Below are positions 25,580-34,383 of a DNA stretch of 64,000 nt, in pieces. Position 1 is the stretch's first letter; each line of letters begins with the position of its first letter. The stretch is from Paenibacillus gyeongsangnamensis (GTDB lineage Bacteria; Bacillota; Bacilli; Paenibacillales; NBRC-103111), in assembly GCF_027533625.1 (NCBI RefSeq), contig NZ_JAQAGZ010000018.1:1-64000 (forward strand), in the 5' to 3' direction. The notes beneath the pieces were generated by a model. That model saw only the letters and a list, made by a program, of their open reading frames with translations, made no database searches and had not been told where the DNA came from. A program made the translations under genes and the position numbers.

Positions 25580-26047
25580 ATGGCTAATGAAGATGCCAAC
25601 GCACCCAAGGCAGCAGAGCTTATTCAGCTTCTATTGCGCGCGTCACACTATATACAACATGAATTCGAGGCCCAGCTTGTTGCGTTAGATATGCCAGTAC
25701 AGCTATCCGGACCGCGACTCCGTCTTCTGCTTACCGTATGGAAATCCGATACTATCCGAATGAATGAGCTTGCCATCAAATTAGGATTAAAGGCAAGAAC
25801 AATAACCGAACATGTGGATTCGCTTGAAAGTGACGGGCTTATCACCCGAATTCCGGATCCGAAGGACCGCCGCGCGACGCTGCTGCAGCTTACTGAAGAG
25901 GCATTGACTCACGTCAGCCGTGTAAGATACATTCAGGAGCAAATTTCGGAGAGATTACTTCAGAGCTTCTCAGCTGAGCAAAGTAAAGATTTGTACGAAC
26001 TTCTCACATTATTTTTCGACGGTAAAGAAATTGATTTTGTTTGCTGA
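25580..26047 (+). CDS. MarR-family transcriptional regulator
   Basis: A 155-residue winged-helix regulator. MNELAIKLGLKARTITEHVD is the HTH and PDPKDRRATLLQLTEE the wing. ATG 25580 has GGGAG 9 bases upstream; an in-frame TTG at 25559 is less likely. It is divergent from DoxX-MFS and probably represses both units through the palindromes at 25490-25529. Confidence 0.9.
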   Translation: MANEDANAPKAAELIQLLLRASHYIQHEFEAQLVALDMPVQLSGPRLRLLLTVWKSDTIRMNELAIKLGLKARTITEHVDSLESDGLITRIPDPKDRRATLLQLTEEALTHVSRVRYIQEQISERLLQSFSAEQSKDLYELLTLFFDGKEIDFVC

Positions 26048-26112
26048 ATTTTGCAGATTTCGAAATGGGTTCCCTACAACACTCCCCCGCTATATCAACA
26101 ACGAAATTTTCC

Positions 26113-26134
26113 ACCGTTACTTGTGATAAGGTTC
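26113..26134 (+). repeat. Dispersed short repeat, copy 4
   Basis: ACCGTTACTTGTGATAAGGTTC, preceded by GAAATTTTCC as in copy 5, after the MarR gene. Confidence 0.6.
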
Positions 26135-26164
26135 ACCTTAACGGTCATAACGGCGAAAAATGCG

Positions 26165-26192
26165 AAAGGAGCTGTTCGCGAACAGCTCCTTT
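26165..26192. terminator. Perfect hairpin between convergent genes
   Basis: AAAGGAGCTGTTC and GAACAGCTCCTTT, 13-base perfect arms, ending in TTT on either strand. It likely ends both the MarR transcript and the minus-strand small subunit transcript. Confidence 0.7.
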
Positions 26193-26264
26193 GAATTTCT
26201 CCCAAAATTCGGTTATTTATTTGTTTGCGTATCGGCATTGGTCAAACCAATTTCTTGGAAACTG

Positions 26265-26633
26265 TCACAGCACGCCATATTTATTCAACCTTTTCAGAAA
26301 CAGTCCGTGTTCGGCAGCATCAAGCGATCCGTAGCGTTCATCCCAAAAAATGATATATTCCCCCTTATTCATGATCCTTTGGCCGAGGACCCATTCTTTA
26401 TAAGGTATTGCTTCAATGATAAAGTCTTTTCTAATCACTTCTTCGTGATTTCTTCGCAAATAATTCAGGACCATTTGAAGAGAACAACTATGTTTGCCAA
26501 TCGGATTTTGCTTATGTTCCTCTATTATTTTCTTTGTGACAAGAGGCTTAATATGCTGTTCCCAAATTTGTTTATCGTTCGATAAATAAACTTCTTTTTC
26601 TTTTTCTTTAACAGTCCTAGTTTTGCCATACAT
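26265..26633 (-). CDS. N,N-dimethylformamidase small subunit (probable)
   Basis: A 122-residue basic protein. Compared from memory with the DMFase alpha subunit of Paracoccus/Alcaligenes, it shares an ordered series: IIEEHKQNPIGKHS, LQMVLNYLRR, a central EW, GEY, DERY and the ending AAEHGLFLKRLNK (known subunit: VEEHAANPFG, LQRVHNYFR, EEAMHAVFLRRI). The length is also right. ATG 26633 has GAGGAGTG upstream. The large subunit starts 334 bases away on the opposite strand, an unusual arrangement since known dmfA1A2 are consecutive. Without an alignment the call remains probable. Confidence 0.65.
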   Translation of the reverse strand: MYGKTRTVKEKEKEVYLSNDKQIWEQHIKPLVTKKIIEEHKQNPIGKHSCSLQMVLNYLRRNHEEVIRKDFIIEAIPYKEWVLGQRIMNKGEYIIFWDERYGSLDAAEHGLFLKRLNKYGVL

Positions 26634-26967
26634 AAAATCACTCCTCACTGAATATAGATATGAGTCTATGTTCATGTTTGTGAATTGGAAAAAGTGGATA
26701 CGTTCTTTAGGGTACGAGTTATTTCCGAGGTGACATCTATGCAAACAAACAGCAAAATTTGGACGAATTGCGCATGCTGTTTACCCACGCTCCCGACCTG
26801 CTTGTACGGCCATTTACTTAGTGCGCTGGCCAAGCGGACATTCATGTTTCCGTCAAAGTAACCATAGAAGATGTGGGGGCATCGCGTAGTATCGGGTATT
26901 TCCACTCAACGGAGAAAATATAGTTATTGTGGGAACGAAAAAGGATTGATAAAAGGAGCAGCCGCAG
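26634..26967. other. Divergent region of the formamidase genes with decayed frame
   Basis: 334 bases between the two subunit genes. One plus-strand frame reads YFRGDIYANKQQNLDELRML, then THAPDLLVRPFT, a stop, and VSVKVTIEDVGASRSIGYF before another stop at about 26923, which resembles real protein more than chance but matches nothing I recognise. Promoters for both subunits must lie here. Confidence 0.35.
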
Positions 26968-29250
26968 ATGACGATTACGGGTTATGCCGATAATTTGAGT
27001 GTGGAGCAGGGAAAAACAATAACGTTTATGGTGAATTGTGATGGCCATTCGAAATATACCACGACTATCGTCCGGCTCATTCATGGGGATACGAATCCGG
27101 CGGGACCCGGATTTAAAGCTGAATCGGTTAAGGCTCATGTGAATGGAGAATATCAAGGGAGAGCACAATCAATCTGGACCGGTTCCTACGTTATCGTTCC
27201 TGACAATTCGATATTAAGGGAACTGAAAAGCATGTCCCTTCAGGCGATGATTTTCCCGACCACTCCTGACAAAGGCGTACAAGGATTGCTTACCAAATGG
27301 TCCGATGCCGAACAAGCGGGATACGGGCTGTTTATCGATGACAAAAACTGCGTGTCTTTCTGGAGCGGGGACGGCAGAGGCCAAGTTGCAAAGGTCAGTA
27401 CGGGAAAACCGATAACCGCGAAGCATTGGTATTTTGTTGGCGCTTCATTCGACGCCGCCACCGGTAAAGTAGCGGTTTTTCAGAAGCCTGTTGTCAGAAA
27501 AGCAGATGGAATATTGATACAGCCGTATGCTTTGGAAGCTATGAGCGGACATGTTGAACGGCACATCGAAATTTTGCCTCGGACTAATGATCATATCCCT
27601 TTGATTATGGCTGGTTACGTAAAACATATAGACCGGAAAACAACGATCATAGATGGACTGTATAATGGGAAAATAGATAGACCTCGCATGGCGAATGTAG
27701 CGCTCACTTATGAAGAGATGAAGCTTTGTGCAGAAAATCCCGTCAGAAAAGGAATCGTTGCCGCTTGGGATTTTGCCGCGGGAGGCACTCCGCACGGTTT
27801 TTCTCGTCCGAGCGACATCATTGACATTTCGCCAAATCGGATGCACGGAAAGGCGGTTAATCTCCCAACCCGCGCGGTTACGGGGTATAACTGGAACGGC
27901 ACGGAGCACAATTTTATTCATGCCCCTGAACAATATGGCGCGATTCATTTTCATGATGATGATCTCTCCGATGCCAAATGGGAGGCAGACTTTGAGTTTC
28001 ACGTTCCGGACGATTTCAGGAGCGGAGTTTATGCAGCCCATTTAATAGCCGAGGATGAGGAAGAATATATTCCCTTCTTCGTTAGACCAAAAAAGGGGAC
28101 GCATACTGCCGACATTGTTTGGATCGCGCCTACAGCCACCTATTTAGCTTATGCCAATAGTCGCTTTCAAGATCTTCCAATCACTGAAGTTATGTTCGGC
28201 CGAGCGCCTGTTGTTACTGGTACAGACCTGTTTCTTCAAAAACATATGGAATACGGTCTATCCACCTATGAAGTGCACTCCGATGGAAGCGGGGTATGTT
28301 ACTCTTCAGCTCTTAGACCCATACTTACTATGCGCCCCAAATATAGAGCCAATATATCCCCGTCGGTATGGGGGTTGCCCGCTGATCTTCACCTCATCGA
28401 TTGGCTGACAGTTAAGGGATATTCGTTTGACGTCATTACCGATCAGGACCTTCATTTGGAAGGCGTTGGTATATTGGAATCTTACAAAGTGGCGCTTACC
28501 GGAACTCATCCTGAATATAGCTCCGGACCGATGCTGGACGCCATCCAAGCGTACCAACATATGGGGGGGCGGGTTATGTATATGGGGGCAAACGGATTTT
28601 ATTGGGTCACGCAATTTCATCCTGAAAATCCCAATATTATTGAGGTCCGGAAAAACTATGGCTCCCAAGCATGGAGAGCAAATCCCGGCGAGTTGCATTT
28701 AAGCTTTACGGGTGAATTGGGCGGTCTATGGCGCCATAGAGGCAGACCTCCGCAAACCATCTGTGGAACAGGTTGGGCTTCAGAGGGATTTGACGTGTCG
28801 TCCTACTACCGCAGAAATCCAGATAGCTTCGATTCAAGAGTTGCCTGGATTTTTAGAGGAATCGGAGACGACGAACTGCTTGGTGATTTTGGACTAGTTG
28901 GAGGAGGAGCGGCAGGACTCGAATTGGATATTTGCGACAGTGAACTAGGGACCCCCTCACACGCTTTCATACTAGCTTCTTCCGAAAATCATAGCAACGT
29001 TTACATGATAGTCCTAGAGGAACTTTATTTTAATTTGTCCGGAGTAAACGGCATTGAACATCCCAGGGTGCGAGGCGACATGGTATACTACCCGACCCGA
29101 AATGGCGGCGCGGTGTTTTCGGTAAGTTCTATCGCGTACTGCGGCAGCTTGTCCCATAACAATTACAACAATAACATTTCAACCATAACGCAAAACGTAT
29201 TAGATAAATTTAGTTCCATAGTCAAGTATAGAGAACGTGATCCGATATAG
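26968..29250 (+). CDS. N,N-dimethylformamidase large subunit
   Basis: A 760-residue protein with the DMFase large-subunit layout: an N-terminal Ig/LamG-like beta region (to about 340, with WDFAAGGTPHGFSRPSDI), then the catalytic region WIAPTATYLAYANSRF, STYEVHSDGSGVCYSS, a GATase-like core with GGRVMYMGANGFYWVT, and SFTGELGGLWRHRGRPPQ. In known DMFase a mononuclear iron is held by two tyrosines and a glutamate; the Glu of SFTGE (about 583) and tyrosines of the earlier motifs are candidates. The enzyme splits dimethylformamide or similar amides into formate and amine, with the small subunit encoded divergently. A GGAGCAGCC stretch precedes the ATG. Confidence 0.85.
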   Translation: MTITGYADNLSVEQGKTITFMVNCDGHSKYTTTIVRLIHGDTNPAGPGFKAESVKAHVNGEYQGRAQSIWTGSYVIVPDNSILRELKSMSLQAMIFPTTPDKGVQGLLTKWSDAEQAGYGLFIDDKNCVSFWSGDGRGQVAKVSTGKPITAKHWYFVGASFDAATGKVAVFQKPVVRKADGILIQPYALEAMSGHVERHIEILPRTNDHIPLIMAGYVKHIDRKTTIIDGLYNGKIDRPRMANVALTYEEMKLCAENPVRKGIVAAWDFAAGGTPHGFSRPSDIIDISPNRMHGKAVNLPTRAVTGYNWNGTEHNFIHAPEQYGAIHFHDDDLSDAKWEADFEFHVPDDFRSGVYAAHLIAEDEEEYIPFFVRPKKGTHTADIVWIAPTATYLAYANSRFQDLPITEVMFGRAPVVTGTDLFLQKHMEYGLSTYEVHSDGSGVCYSSALRPILTMRPKYRANISPSVWGLPADLHLIDWLTVKGYSFDVITDQDLHLEGVGILESYKVALTGTHPEYSSGPMLDAIQAYQHMGGRVMYMGANGFYWVTQFHPENPNIIEVRKNYGSQAWRANPGELHLSFTGELGGLWRHRGRPPQTICGTGWASEGFDVSSYYRRNPDSFDSRVAWIFRGIGDDELLGDFGLVGGGAAGLELDICDSELGTPSHAFILASSENHSNVYMIVLEELYFNLSGVNGIEHPRVRGDMVYYPTRNGGAVFSVSSIAYCGSLSHNNYNNNISTITQNVLDKFSSIVKYRERDPI

Positions 29251-29590
29251 TCATCTATCCCTCCTTTGCTCCTTCATCGCGTAAGGGCTGTCTCAAAGCG
29301 AATGGCCATTTGGGGATGAATCCCGCGAGCGGCGGAAGTTTTAGGAAAAATAGAGGTTAGCAGAAGCTAAATGGATTATTTGAATGCCCGCCGCACTTCG
29401 CGACTTACACTTCTTAATAATTCCTCAGTCCCCACAACATTCCGAATTTTTCGCCCACAAAAATTTTCGCCGTTACTTGTGATACGGTTCCCCCCGCAAA
29501 ATCTTAAACGCGCGGTACACCTGCTTCACCAGCGCCATACGCCCGAACGAGCCTCGATCGCAAGCACTCATCATTACCTAAACAACGAAA
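29251..29590. other. Gap after the formamidase gene
   Basis: About 340 bases with no gene. GGGCTGTCTCAAAG at 29286-29299 resembles the end of some insertion sequences but no partner was found. The dispersed repeat copy 5 lies at 29470-29491. Confidence 0.4.
29470..29491 (+). repeat. Dispersed short repeat, copy 5
   Basis: GCCGTTACTTGTGATACGGTTC, the closest match to the consensus, preceded by AAAATTTTC. Confidence 0.6.
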
Positions 29591-29623
29591 AACAACCTCC
29601 CGAGATTTTCCCGGGAGGTTGTT
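29591..29623 (-). terminator. Terminator of the MBL-fold gene
   Basis: AACAACCTCCCG (29591-29602) and CGGGAGGTTGTT (29612-29623), perfect 12-base arms, followed on minus by TTTTTCG. Confidence 0.8.
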
Positions 29624-29628
29624 CATTA

Positions 29629-30264
29629 TCAAACATAAGGATTGTTCTCACGCTCGTAGCCGATCGTCGTCTTGGGTCCGTGACCCGGATACACGATCGT
29701 CTCGTCCGGCAGCTTGAACAGCTTGTCGTGGATCGAGTCCAGCAGCTCCTGCTGGTCGCCTCCAGGCAGGTCCGTACGCCCGACCGACAGCCGGAACAGC
29801 ACGTCGCCGCCGAACAAATGGCTTCCGTACAGTAAGCTCACACTGCCGGGGGAATGCCCCGGAGTATGGAACACCTTGAACACCAGGCCGAGCAGCTTCA
29901 GCTCCTGGCCTTGGTCCAGTGCGTATTCCGCCGGCTCCGTCAAGATCGGCGCTCCGAGCTCCGGCCAGCGGGCTGAGCCGTTGTATTTCGGATTCGTCAG
30001 CCATTCCGCTTCCGCATCGTGCAAATACACCGGGCAGCCCTTGAGCTTCCGCAGCTCATCCACGCCCCCGATATGATCGAAGTGCGCGTGCGTCAGCACG
30101 ATCGCCTCGATCTCCATATCCGCCACCCGCTTCAGCAGCGGCTTCGGGTTCATGCCGGGATCAATGACGATCCCTTTGTTTTCGCCCGGACGGGAGAGCA
30201 GGTAGCAGTTCGTCTGCAGCGGCCCGAGCGAGAACGCTTCGATTTTCAAGTCTGCGTTGTCCAT
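29629..30264 (-). CDS. MBL-fold metallohydrolase (YqgX/glyoxalase II-like)
   Basis: A 211-residue metallo-beta-lactamase-fold enzyme. Metal motif THAHFDHIGG, then HTPGHSPGS, FGGDVLFRLSVGRTDLPGGD and YPGHGPKTTIG give the complete ligand set of the YqgX/YcbL group, likely a thioester hydrolase. It follows the thioredoxin-like gene by 42 bases on the same strand, so the two may be cotranscribed. Confidence 0.9.
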   Translation of the reverse strand: MDNADLKIEAFSLGPLQTNCYLLSRPGENKGIVIDPGMNPKPLLKRVADMEIEAIVLTHAHFDHIGGVDELRKLKGCPVYLHDAEAEWLTNPKYNGSARWPELGAPILTEPAEYALDQGQELKLLGLVFKVFHTPGHSPGSVSLLYGSHLFGGDVLFRLSVGRTDLPGGDQQELLDSIHDKLFKLPDETIVYPGHGPKTTIGYERENNPYV

Positions 30265-30306
30265 GAAGCCTTGATGCTCCTTTTCGTCTGCGGCGGATGC
30301 GGCCTC

Positions 30307-30873
30307 TTAGAACGAGGACAGCAGCTCGCGCAGTTCTTTGACGATGACCGTCTGATAGCCGGTGCCTTCGCCGTATTGACGGCCCATCTCTTCACGGGCC
30401 ACTTTAATTTTATCTTGGTAGTCCGGCGCTTCGCGGTCCGGGTTTTCCTTCTTGAATTGGTTCATGACAGCCTGAACGTGAGCCGGACGCGGTCCCCAAT
30501 GTCCGAGCACATGGCCGCTGAAATCGGTGAAGATGACGATCGGAATCGCTTCGCCGCCGCCGGTGAGGAACTGTGCCATCACATCCGGATGCTCTTCCTT
30601 GATCAGTACCTCCGTCGTGATGCCAGAAATTTCCAGCGCACGGAATACGGCCGGCACGTTGCGAACGACGTCGCCGCACCAGTCGGCGCACAGAATCAGG
30701 CAGCGCAGGTCGTCCCTGTTGTTGAGCGATTCGAAGAAATCCTTGTCGTCCTCGTTCTCCCAGGAAAACGCATTGTACCATTCCTGAAACTTCTCCTGAT
30801 TCTTGGTCATGCCGTCCGTAAACTGCTGCGGGGTAATCCCCTTCTTCAGTTTGTCCGCCAAGCTCTTGCTCAT
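30307..30873 (-). CDS. Thioredoxin-family protein with WCGD motif
   Basis: A 188-residue protein with a thioredoxin fold. The active-site position reads ADWCGDVVRN, so the CxxC second cysteine is replaced by Asp, as in a known group of Bacillales thioredoxin-family proteins. GHWGPRP follows the core. ATG 30873 has AAAGGAGG; the upstream extension to 30963 is unlikely. It is probably not a normal disulfide reductase. Neighbours: DedA gene upstream, MBL hydrolase downstream. Confidence 0.85.
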   Translation of the reverse strand: MSKSLADKLKKGITPQQFTDGMTKNQEKFQEWYNAFSWENEDDKDFFESLNNRDDLRCLILCADWCGDVVRNVPAVFRALEISGITTEVLIKEEHPDVMAQFLTGGGEAIPIVIFTDFSGHVLGHWGPRPAHVQAVMNQFKKENPDREAPDYQDKIKVAREEMGRQYGEGTGYQTVIVKELRELLSSF

Positions 30874-30918
30874 GGCATCCTGCCTCCTTTGCGATATGAA
30901 CCTATGGGTTATTGTACC

Positions 30919-30956
30919 AAAAAAAAGACGCCGCTCCAACTCACAGCAGACGTCTT
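30919..30956 (-). terminator. Terminator of the DedA gene
   Basis: AAGACG(30925-30930) with CGTCTT(30951-30956) plus inner GCT/AGC, followed on minus by eight U from the A-run at 30919. Confidence 0.7.
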
Positions 30957-30963
30957 GAACCAT

Positions 30964-31575
30964 TTAGCTTTTGACCGGCTTCTTCCGGGCCAGCACCTTC
31001 CACAGCACATAGCCTGCCGTCAGGAGCACCGATAAAAGAATGATCGGTTTAATATAGGGAGCCGCAGCCTGATTGATTTGCTCCCAGTTTTCGCCAAGCG
31101 TACGCCCTATGTAGACGAGAATAATCGCCCATGGAATCGTACCCAGCAGCGTATAAAACAAAAAGCGTACCATCGACATCCTTGCCATCCCCGCAGGAAT
31201 GGAAATCGCCTGCCGCAGCACGGGAATGAAGCGCGCCGTAAATACCATGCCTGCACCGTAACGGTTGAACCAGCCCTCCGCAATGTCCAGATGCTTAGGC
31301 TTTAAGTGAAGGAACTTGCCGAACTTGTCCAGAAAGGGTCTGCCTCCGTAGCGGCCGATCCAATACAGAATGACCTGCTGCAGCAAGCAGCCGATCGTAC
31401 CGAAGATAATCGCTCCTACAAGGGAAATCTCTCCTCGGGATACCAGGTAACCGGCGAAAGCCAGTACGATCTCGCTGGGGATCACTTCCAGCATGAGCCC
31501 GAGCAGAATGCCCCATACGCCCAAGCCTTCGATAAAATGCAGCGCGGATTGCACCAAATCATGCAATATACTCAT
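30964..31575 (-). CDS. DedA family membrane protein
   Basis: A 203-residue protein with about five helices. Family motifs: LEVIPSEIVLAFAGYLVSRG, GRYGGRPFLDKFGKF, and FTARFIPVLRQAISIPAGMA with the key Arg pair. DedA proteins include lipid-carrier flippases of the undecaprenyl-phosphate type. A terminator separates it from the thioredoxin-like gene. Confidence 0.9.
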   Translation of the reverse strand: MSILHDLVQSALHFIEGLGVWGILLGLMLEVIPSEIVLAFAGYLVSRGEISLVGAIIFGTIGCLLQQVILYWIGRYGGRPFLDKFGKFLHLKPKHLDIAEGWFNRYGAGMVFTARFIPVLRQAISIPAGMARMSMVRFLFYTLLGTIPWAIILVYIGRTLGENWEQINQAAAPYIKPIILLSVLLTAGYVLWKVLARKKPVKS

Positions 31576-31830
31576 AAGTAGGCAGCCTCTTCCTCTCCAA
31601 GCCTCACGGCTCTTGCTTATCTCTTAACTTTCTCTATTCTATCATAAGCTTGCGCCTGCTGCACCCCACGGCCTTTCCCGCACGATATGCTCCCCGCAGC
31701 GCTGGCGGTGAACCCGGCAAGGGCCGGCCGATCGTGCCGAGCCCCGTATCCCCGGATGCCGGGCTCCCGCCCCTGTCGCACCCTTCTTCCCGCCAGCATA
31801 AGATAACCCAGGAAGGAAGGTGTCGTCAGG

Positions 31831-32145
31831 ATGAACAAAGCGAATCAAATGAAGCACAGCCATCCCTTGCCCAGCGCCCGCGGCATACGCCGGACATGCA
31901 GCAAAGAGCTGTACCGCGCGCGAAAAAAAATCAACCAGTGGATCTCTCCCGAACTGGTTGATAAAGCGGATGAGCTCTATTATAAGAAGGTGCTGCTGAA
32001 TTTGCCTTACATTGTCGAGAACGCCAGCAACCGCAGGCTTTTGGCCGACTGGTTTGAAGAGAACGTCTGCCCTGAAATCGCCGCGCTCTGGAACGTCAGC
32101 CCCCAGGTGCTGGGAAAAGCGTTCCGCGAATCCTTCGGCGGATAA
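31831..32145 (+). CDS. Small conserved protein of unknown function
   Basis: A 104-residue basic N-terminal, acidic C-terminal protein: ARGIRRTCSKELYRARKKIN and NRRLLADWFEENVCPEIAALW. I recall similar small proteins in Paenibacillaceae, sometimes labelled dehydrogenase without evidence. GGAAGG lies upstream of the ATG. No domain with known function was recognised. It stands alone between minus-strand genes. Confidence 0.65.
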   Translation: MNKANQMKHSHPLPSARGIRRTCSKELYRARKKINQWISPELVDKADELYYKKVLLNLPYIVENASNRRLLADWFEENVCPEIAALWNVSPQVLGKAFRESFGG

Positions 32146-32349
32146 CCGGTGCAAGCAAATAATCGCATTTCGCTTCGAACCGGACTTTTTGAGATGCGTC
32201 AAGCCTGCTTGCCGTGATATCGCCTCGGCGGCGGGCTTGACGCATGAAGAGAGCAGCCGCCGACGGATGGTGACGACGGTCGCGTGCGAGATGCCTGTGA
32301 CATGGCTTGCCAAGTACGTTCACCGGGGCGGGCGCCCTGCTCCATTGCG

Positions 32350-33006
32350 TCAAATTTGATGCGAGGAGTATACCATGACTCCTTCACGACCGCTCTTGGC
32401 CGCCCGGATCATGCCCTCCGCTACCGAGAGCGCGGGGATAGGCCGGTAAGGCCGCAAGCTTCCGACCATGATCTTCGACAGGATGCCGCTTAACGACTGC
32501 GCTACCCGCTCCCCAAGCCTGAACTCGCTTCGGTTCCCTAGCAGGAACGACGGTCTGAAGATGTGCAGCGACTTCAGACCCATCTCTTGCAAGCCTTCCT
32601 CCACCTCTCCCTTCACCCGGCTGTAAAAGATACCGGACCGCCGGTTCGCCCCCATCGCCGATACGAGCAGGTAGCAGGAAGCGCCGTGCTTCGCCGCCAT
32701 CCGTCCGAGCAGCAGGGGGTATTCCAGATCAACCTTACGGAACTGCTCCTGAGTCTTGGCCTTCTTGATCGTCGTGCCGAGCGCGCAGAAGACATGGGCA
32801 TGCCGAAGCTCGTCCCGGAGGGAACGCTCGATGTCTTCGGGCGTCCAGTCCGTAACGATCTGCCGAAGCTTGTCCTGCGGTTCGAAGGCCGGACGGCGTA
32901 CCAGCGCGATGACCTTGTCATAGTCCGGGTCCTGCAGCAGCAGCCGCATCAGCTCCGTGCCAATCAACCCGGTTGCGCCTGCAACTATGGCGGTATAGGC
33001 TGCCAC
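32350..33006 (-). CDS. NAD(P)H-binding oxidoreductase (HTATIP2/atypical SDR-like)
   Basis: A 218-residue Rossmann protein. GATGLIGTELMRLLL is the dinucleotide-binding turn, then VFCALGTTIKKAKT, VDLEYPLLLGRMAAKHGASC (shown in part), LVSAMGANRRSGIFYSRVKG with the YxxxK pair, and FRPSFLLGNRSEFR. The order fits the HTATIP2/YbjT group. Substrate unknown. Confidence 0.85.
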   Translation of the reverse strand: MAAYTAIVAGATGLIGTELMRLLLQDPDYDKVIALVRRPAFEPQDKLRQIVTDWTPEDIERSLRDELRHAHVFCALGTTIKKAKTQEQFRKVDLEYPLLLGRMAAKHGASCYLLVSAMGANRRSGIFYSRVKGEVEEGLQEMGLKSLHIFRPSFLLGNRSEFRLGERVAQSLSGILSKIMVGSLRPYRPIPALSVAEGMIRAAKSGREGVMVYSSHQI

Positions 33007-33071
33007 CCGTAATTCATCTCCTTTTTACAAAGTCCACTTCCCTTATTATTCCACGAATATCTCCGGAACAC

Positions 33072-33110
33072 AAAAAAAAAGCCGATTCTCACCATGGCCC
33101 GGAAGGCGGT
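33072..33110 (-). terminator. Terminator before the oxidoreductase (end of DUF3298 region side)
   Basis: GCCG-TTCTCACC paired with GGTGGGAACCGGC, adjoining nine A at 33072-33080. The U-run is produced on the minus strand, so it would terminate the minus-strand transcript of the DUF3298 gene. Confidence 0.7.
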
Positions 33111-33132
33111 GGGAACCGGCTGCGCCGTCTCT

Positions 33133-33756
33133 TTACATTAAACGGCCGATAGGACCGTTCGGATCGATCAACTCCTGTACCTCGGCGAATGGAATCTCGA
33201 ACGTCAGAAATCCATATACATACGGCGCATACTCGTACAGCTGAAAATAAATGACGATCGACTTAGGCGTCAGGTAAAAATCCTGGTTCGGCCGGATTTC
33301 CTTGAAAGGTGTCAGCAGCGGAATATCCCGCGCCTTCATTTCCTTCGCGATGATGGCCGAGAGCCTCCCGACATAGTTGCTGCCGGGCTTGAACAGATCG
33401 GCCAGCGTATACAGCTGCCCGGTCAAGAGATCAAAGGTTTGCGAGCTCTGATATGTCATGCCGTGCGCTGCGCCCTGGGCATACCCATAGTTGCTGTAGA
33501 GCAGGCTCAGCAGCTCCTTCTCATGCAGCTCCACCTTGTAATCGCCGGTGACCGTTTTGGTCGGATCCTGAACATACCCCTGGGTACGAATCAAACCGTA
33601 TACCGCATCCAGAATGGCGCCGTTGATCATTTGCTGGACAAATGAGTTCTTCAGCCCCGTCACCTTCGGATACTTCACATCTAGCCGGGGCTTCACCAAC
33701 CGAAGCGTAATGATTTTTTCCTTGAACAGGCGAACCGAACGCGCCTCCTGTTCCAT
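33133..33756 (-). CDS. DUF3298-type protein (RsiV-like)
   Basis: A 207-residue protein with the DUF4163/DUF3298 pair: YPKVTGLKNSFVQQMIN, GAAHGMTYQSSQTFDLLTG, LADLFKPGSNYV and the ending YAPYVYGFLTFEIPF. The RsiV anti-sigma factor extracellular domain has this fold and binds lysozyme, but here no membrane anchor or signal peptide is visible, so the protein appears cytosolic. Function unknown. Confidence 0.8.
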   Translation of the reverse strand: MEQEARSVRLFKEKIITLRLVKPRLDVKYPKVTGLKNSFVQQMINGAILDAVYGLIRTQGYVQDPTKTVTGDYKVELHEKELLSLLYSNYGYAQGAAHGMTYQSSQTFDLLTGQLYTLADLFKPGSNYVGRLSAIIAKEMKARDIPLLTPFKEIRPNQDFYLTPKSIVIYFQLYEYAPYVYGFLTFEIPFAEVQELIDPNGPIGRLM

Positions 33757-33818
33757 CTTCCGTTCACTCCCCGCTGCACTGCCTAATGTCGGCTACAGCA
33801 GTGTATGCGGGCAGCGGC

Positions 33819-34205
33819 CTAAACGTTCGCCGGTTGGAACAGCTCCAGCCGCTCGCCGTCCGGTCCGAAGAAGAAAGCCAGCTTGGCTCCATTCAGGATC
33901 GTCTTCGGCGTTTCGTCGATCATAGTGACGCCGTGCGCCTTCAGCCGCTCGATCTCCGCTTCGATCTCGCTCACCGTGAAGGCGATGTGGTGTACCTTGC
34001 CGCTGTCGGACAAGCCGTCCGAGCCGCGGCCGATCAGTTCGATCTCGACGTCGTCCGATCCCGGAAACGATAAGAATCCAAGCTCCACGCCATCCGCCAG
34101 CGGGGCCCGCTTAACGAGCTTCATTCCCAGCACTTCCGTGTAGAAGCGGATGGAAGCATCCATGTCATTGACGCGGACGCCGATATGTTCCAATTTATGT
34201 ATCAT
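33819..34205 (-). CDS. VOC family protein (glyoxalase/methylmalonyl-CoA epimerase-like)
   Basis: A 128-residue vicinal-oxygen-chelate protein. MIHKLEHIGVRVNDMDASI begins the first beta-alpha unit, FYTEVLGMKLVKR follows, and metal ligands fit HIAFTVSEIEAEIERL and GERLELFQ. ATG 34205 follows GAGGAGGTG; ATG at 34214 is a weaker choice. Substrate unknown. Confidence 0.85.
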   Translation of the reverse strand: MIHKLEHIGVRVNDMDASIRFYTEVLGMKLVKRAPLADGVELGFLSFPGSDDVEIELIGRGSDGLSDSGKVHHIAFTVSEIEAEIERLKAHGVTMIDETPKTILNGAKLAFFFGPDGERLELFQPANV

Positions 34206-34383
34206 GAGATACACCTCCTCGGTTTGACGATACCACGTGCTTGACTCCAGCGCAACGAGTGATTTGAGAAACCGGCGTGCCCGGTACGCGGAAAAGGGAA
34301 AATGAAGGATTGTCGGATGGGCTTCTATTCTTTATACTGAACCTATTGTTCATTTATAAAGCGACAAGGGAGAGCTTCACATC

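Noticed and set aside
29286..29299. GGGCTGTCTCAAAG as an insertion-sequence end
   Set aside because: No matching inverted end, target duplication or transposase nearby.
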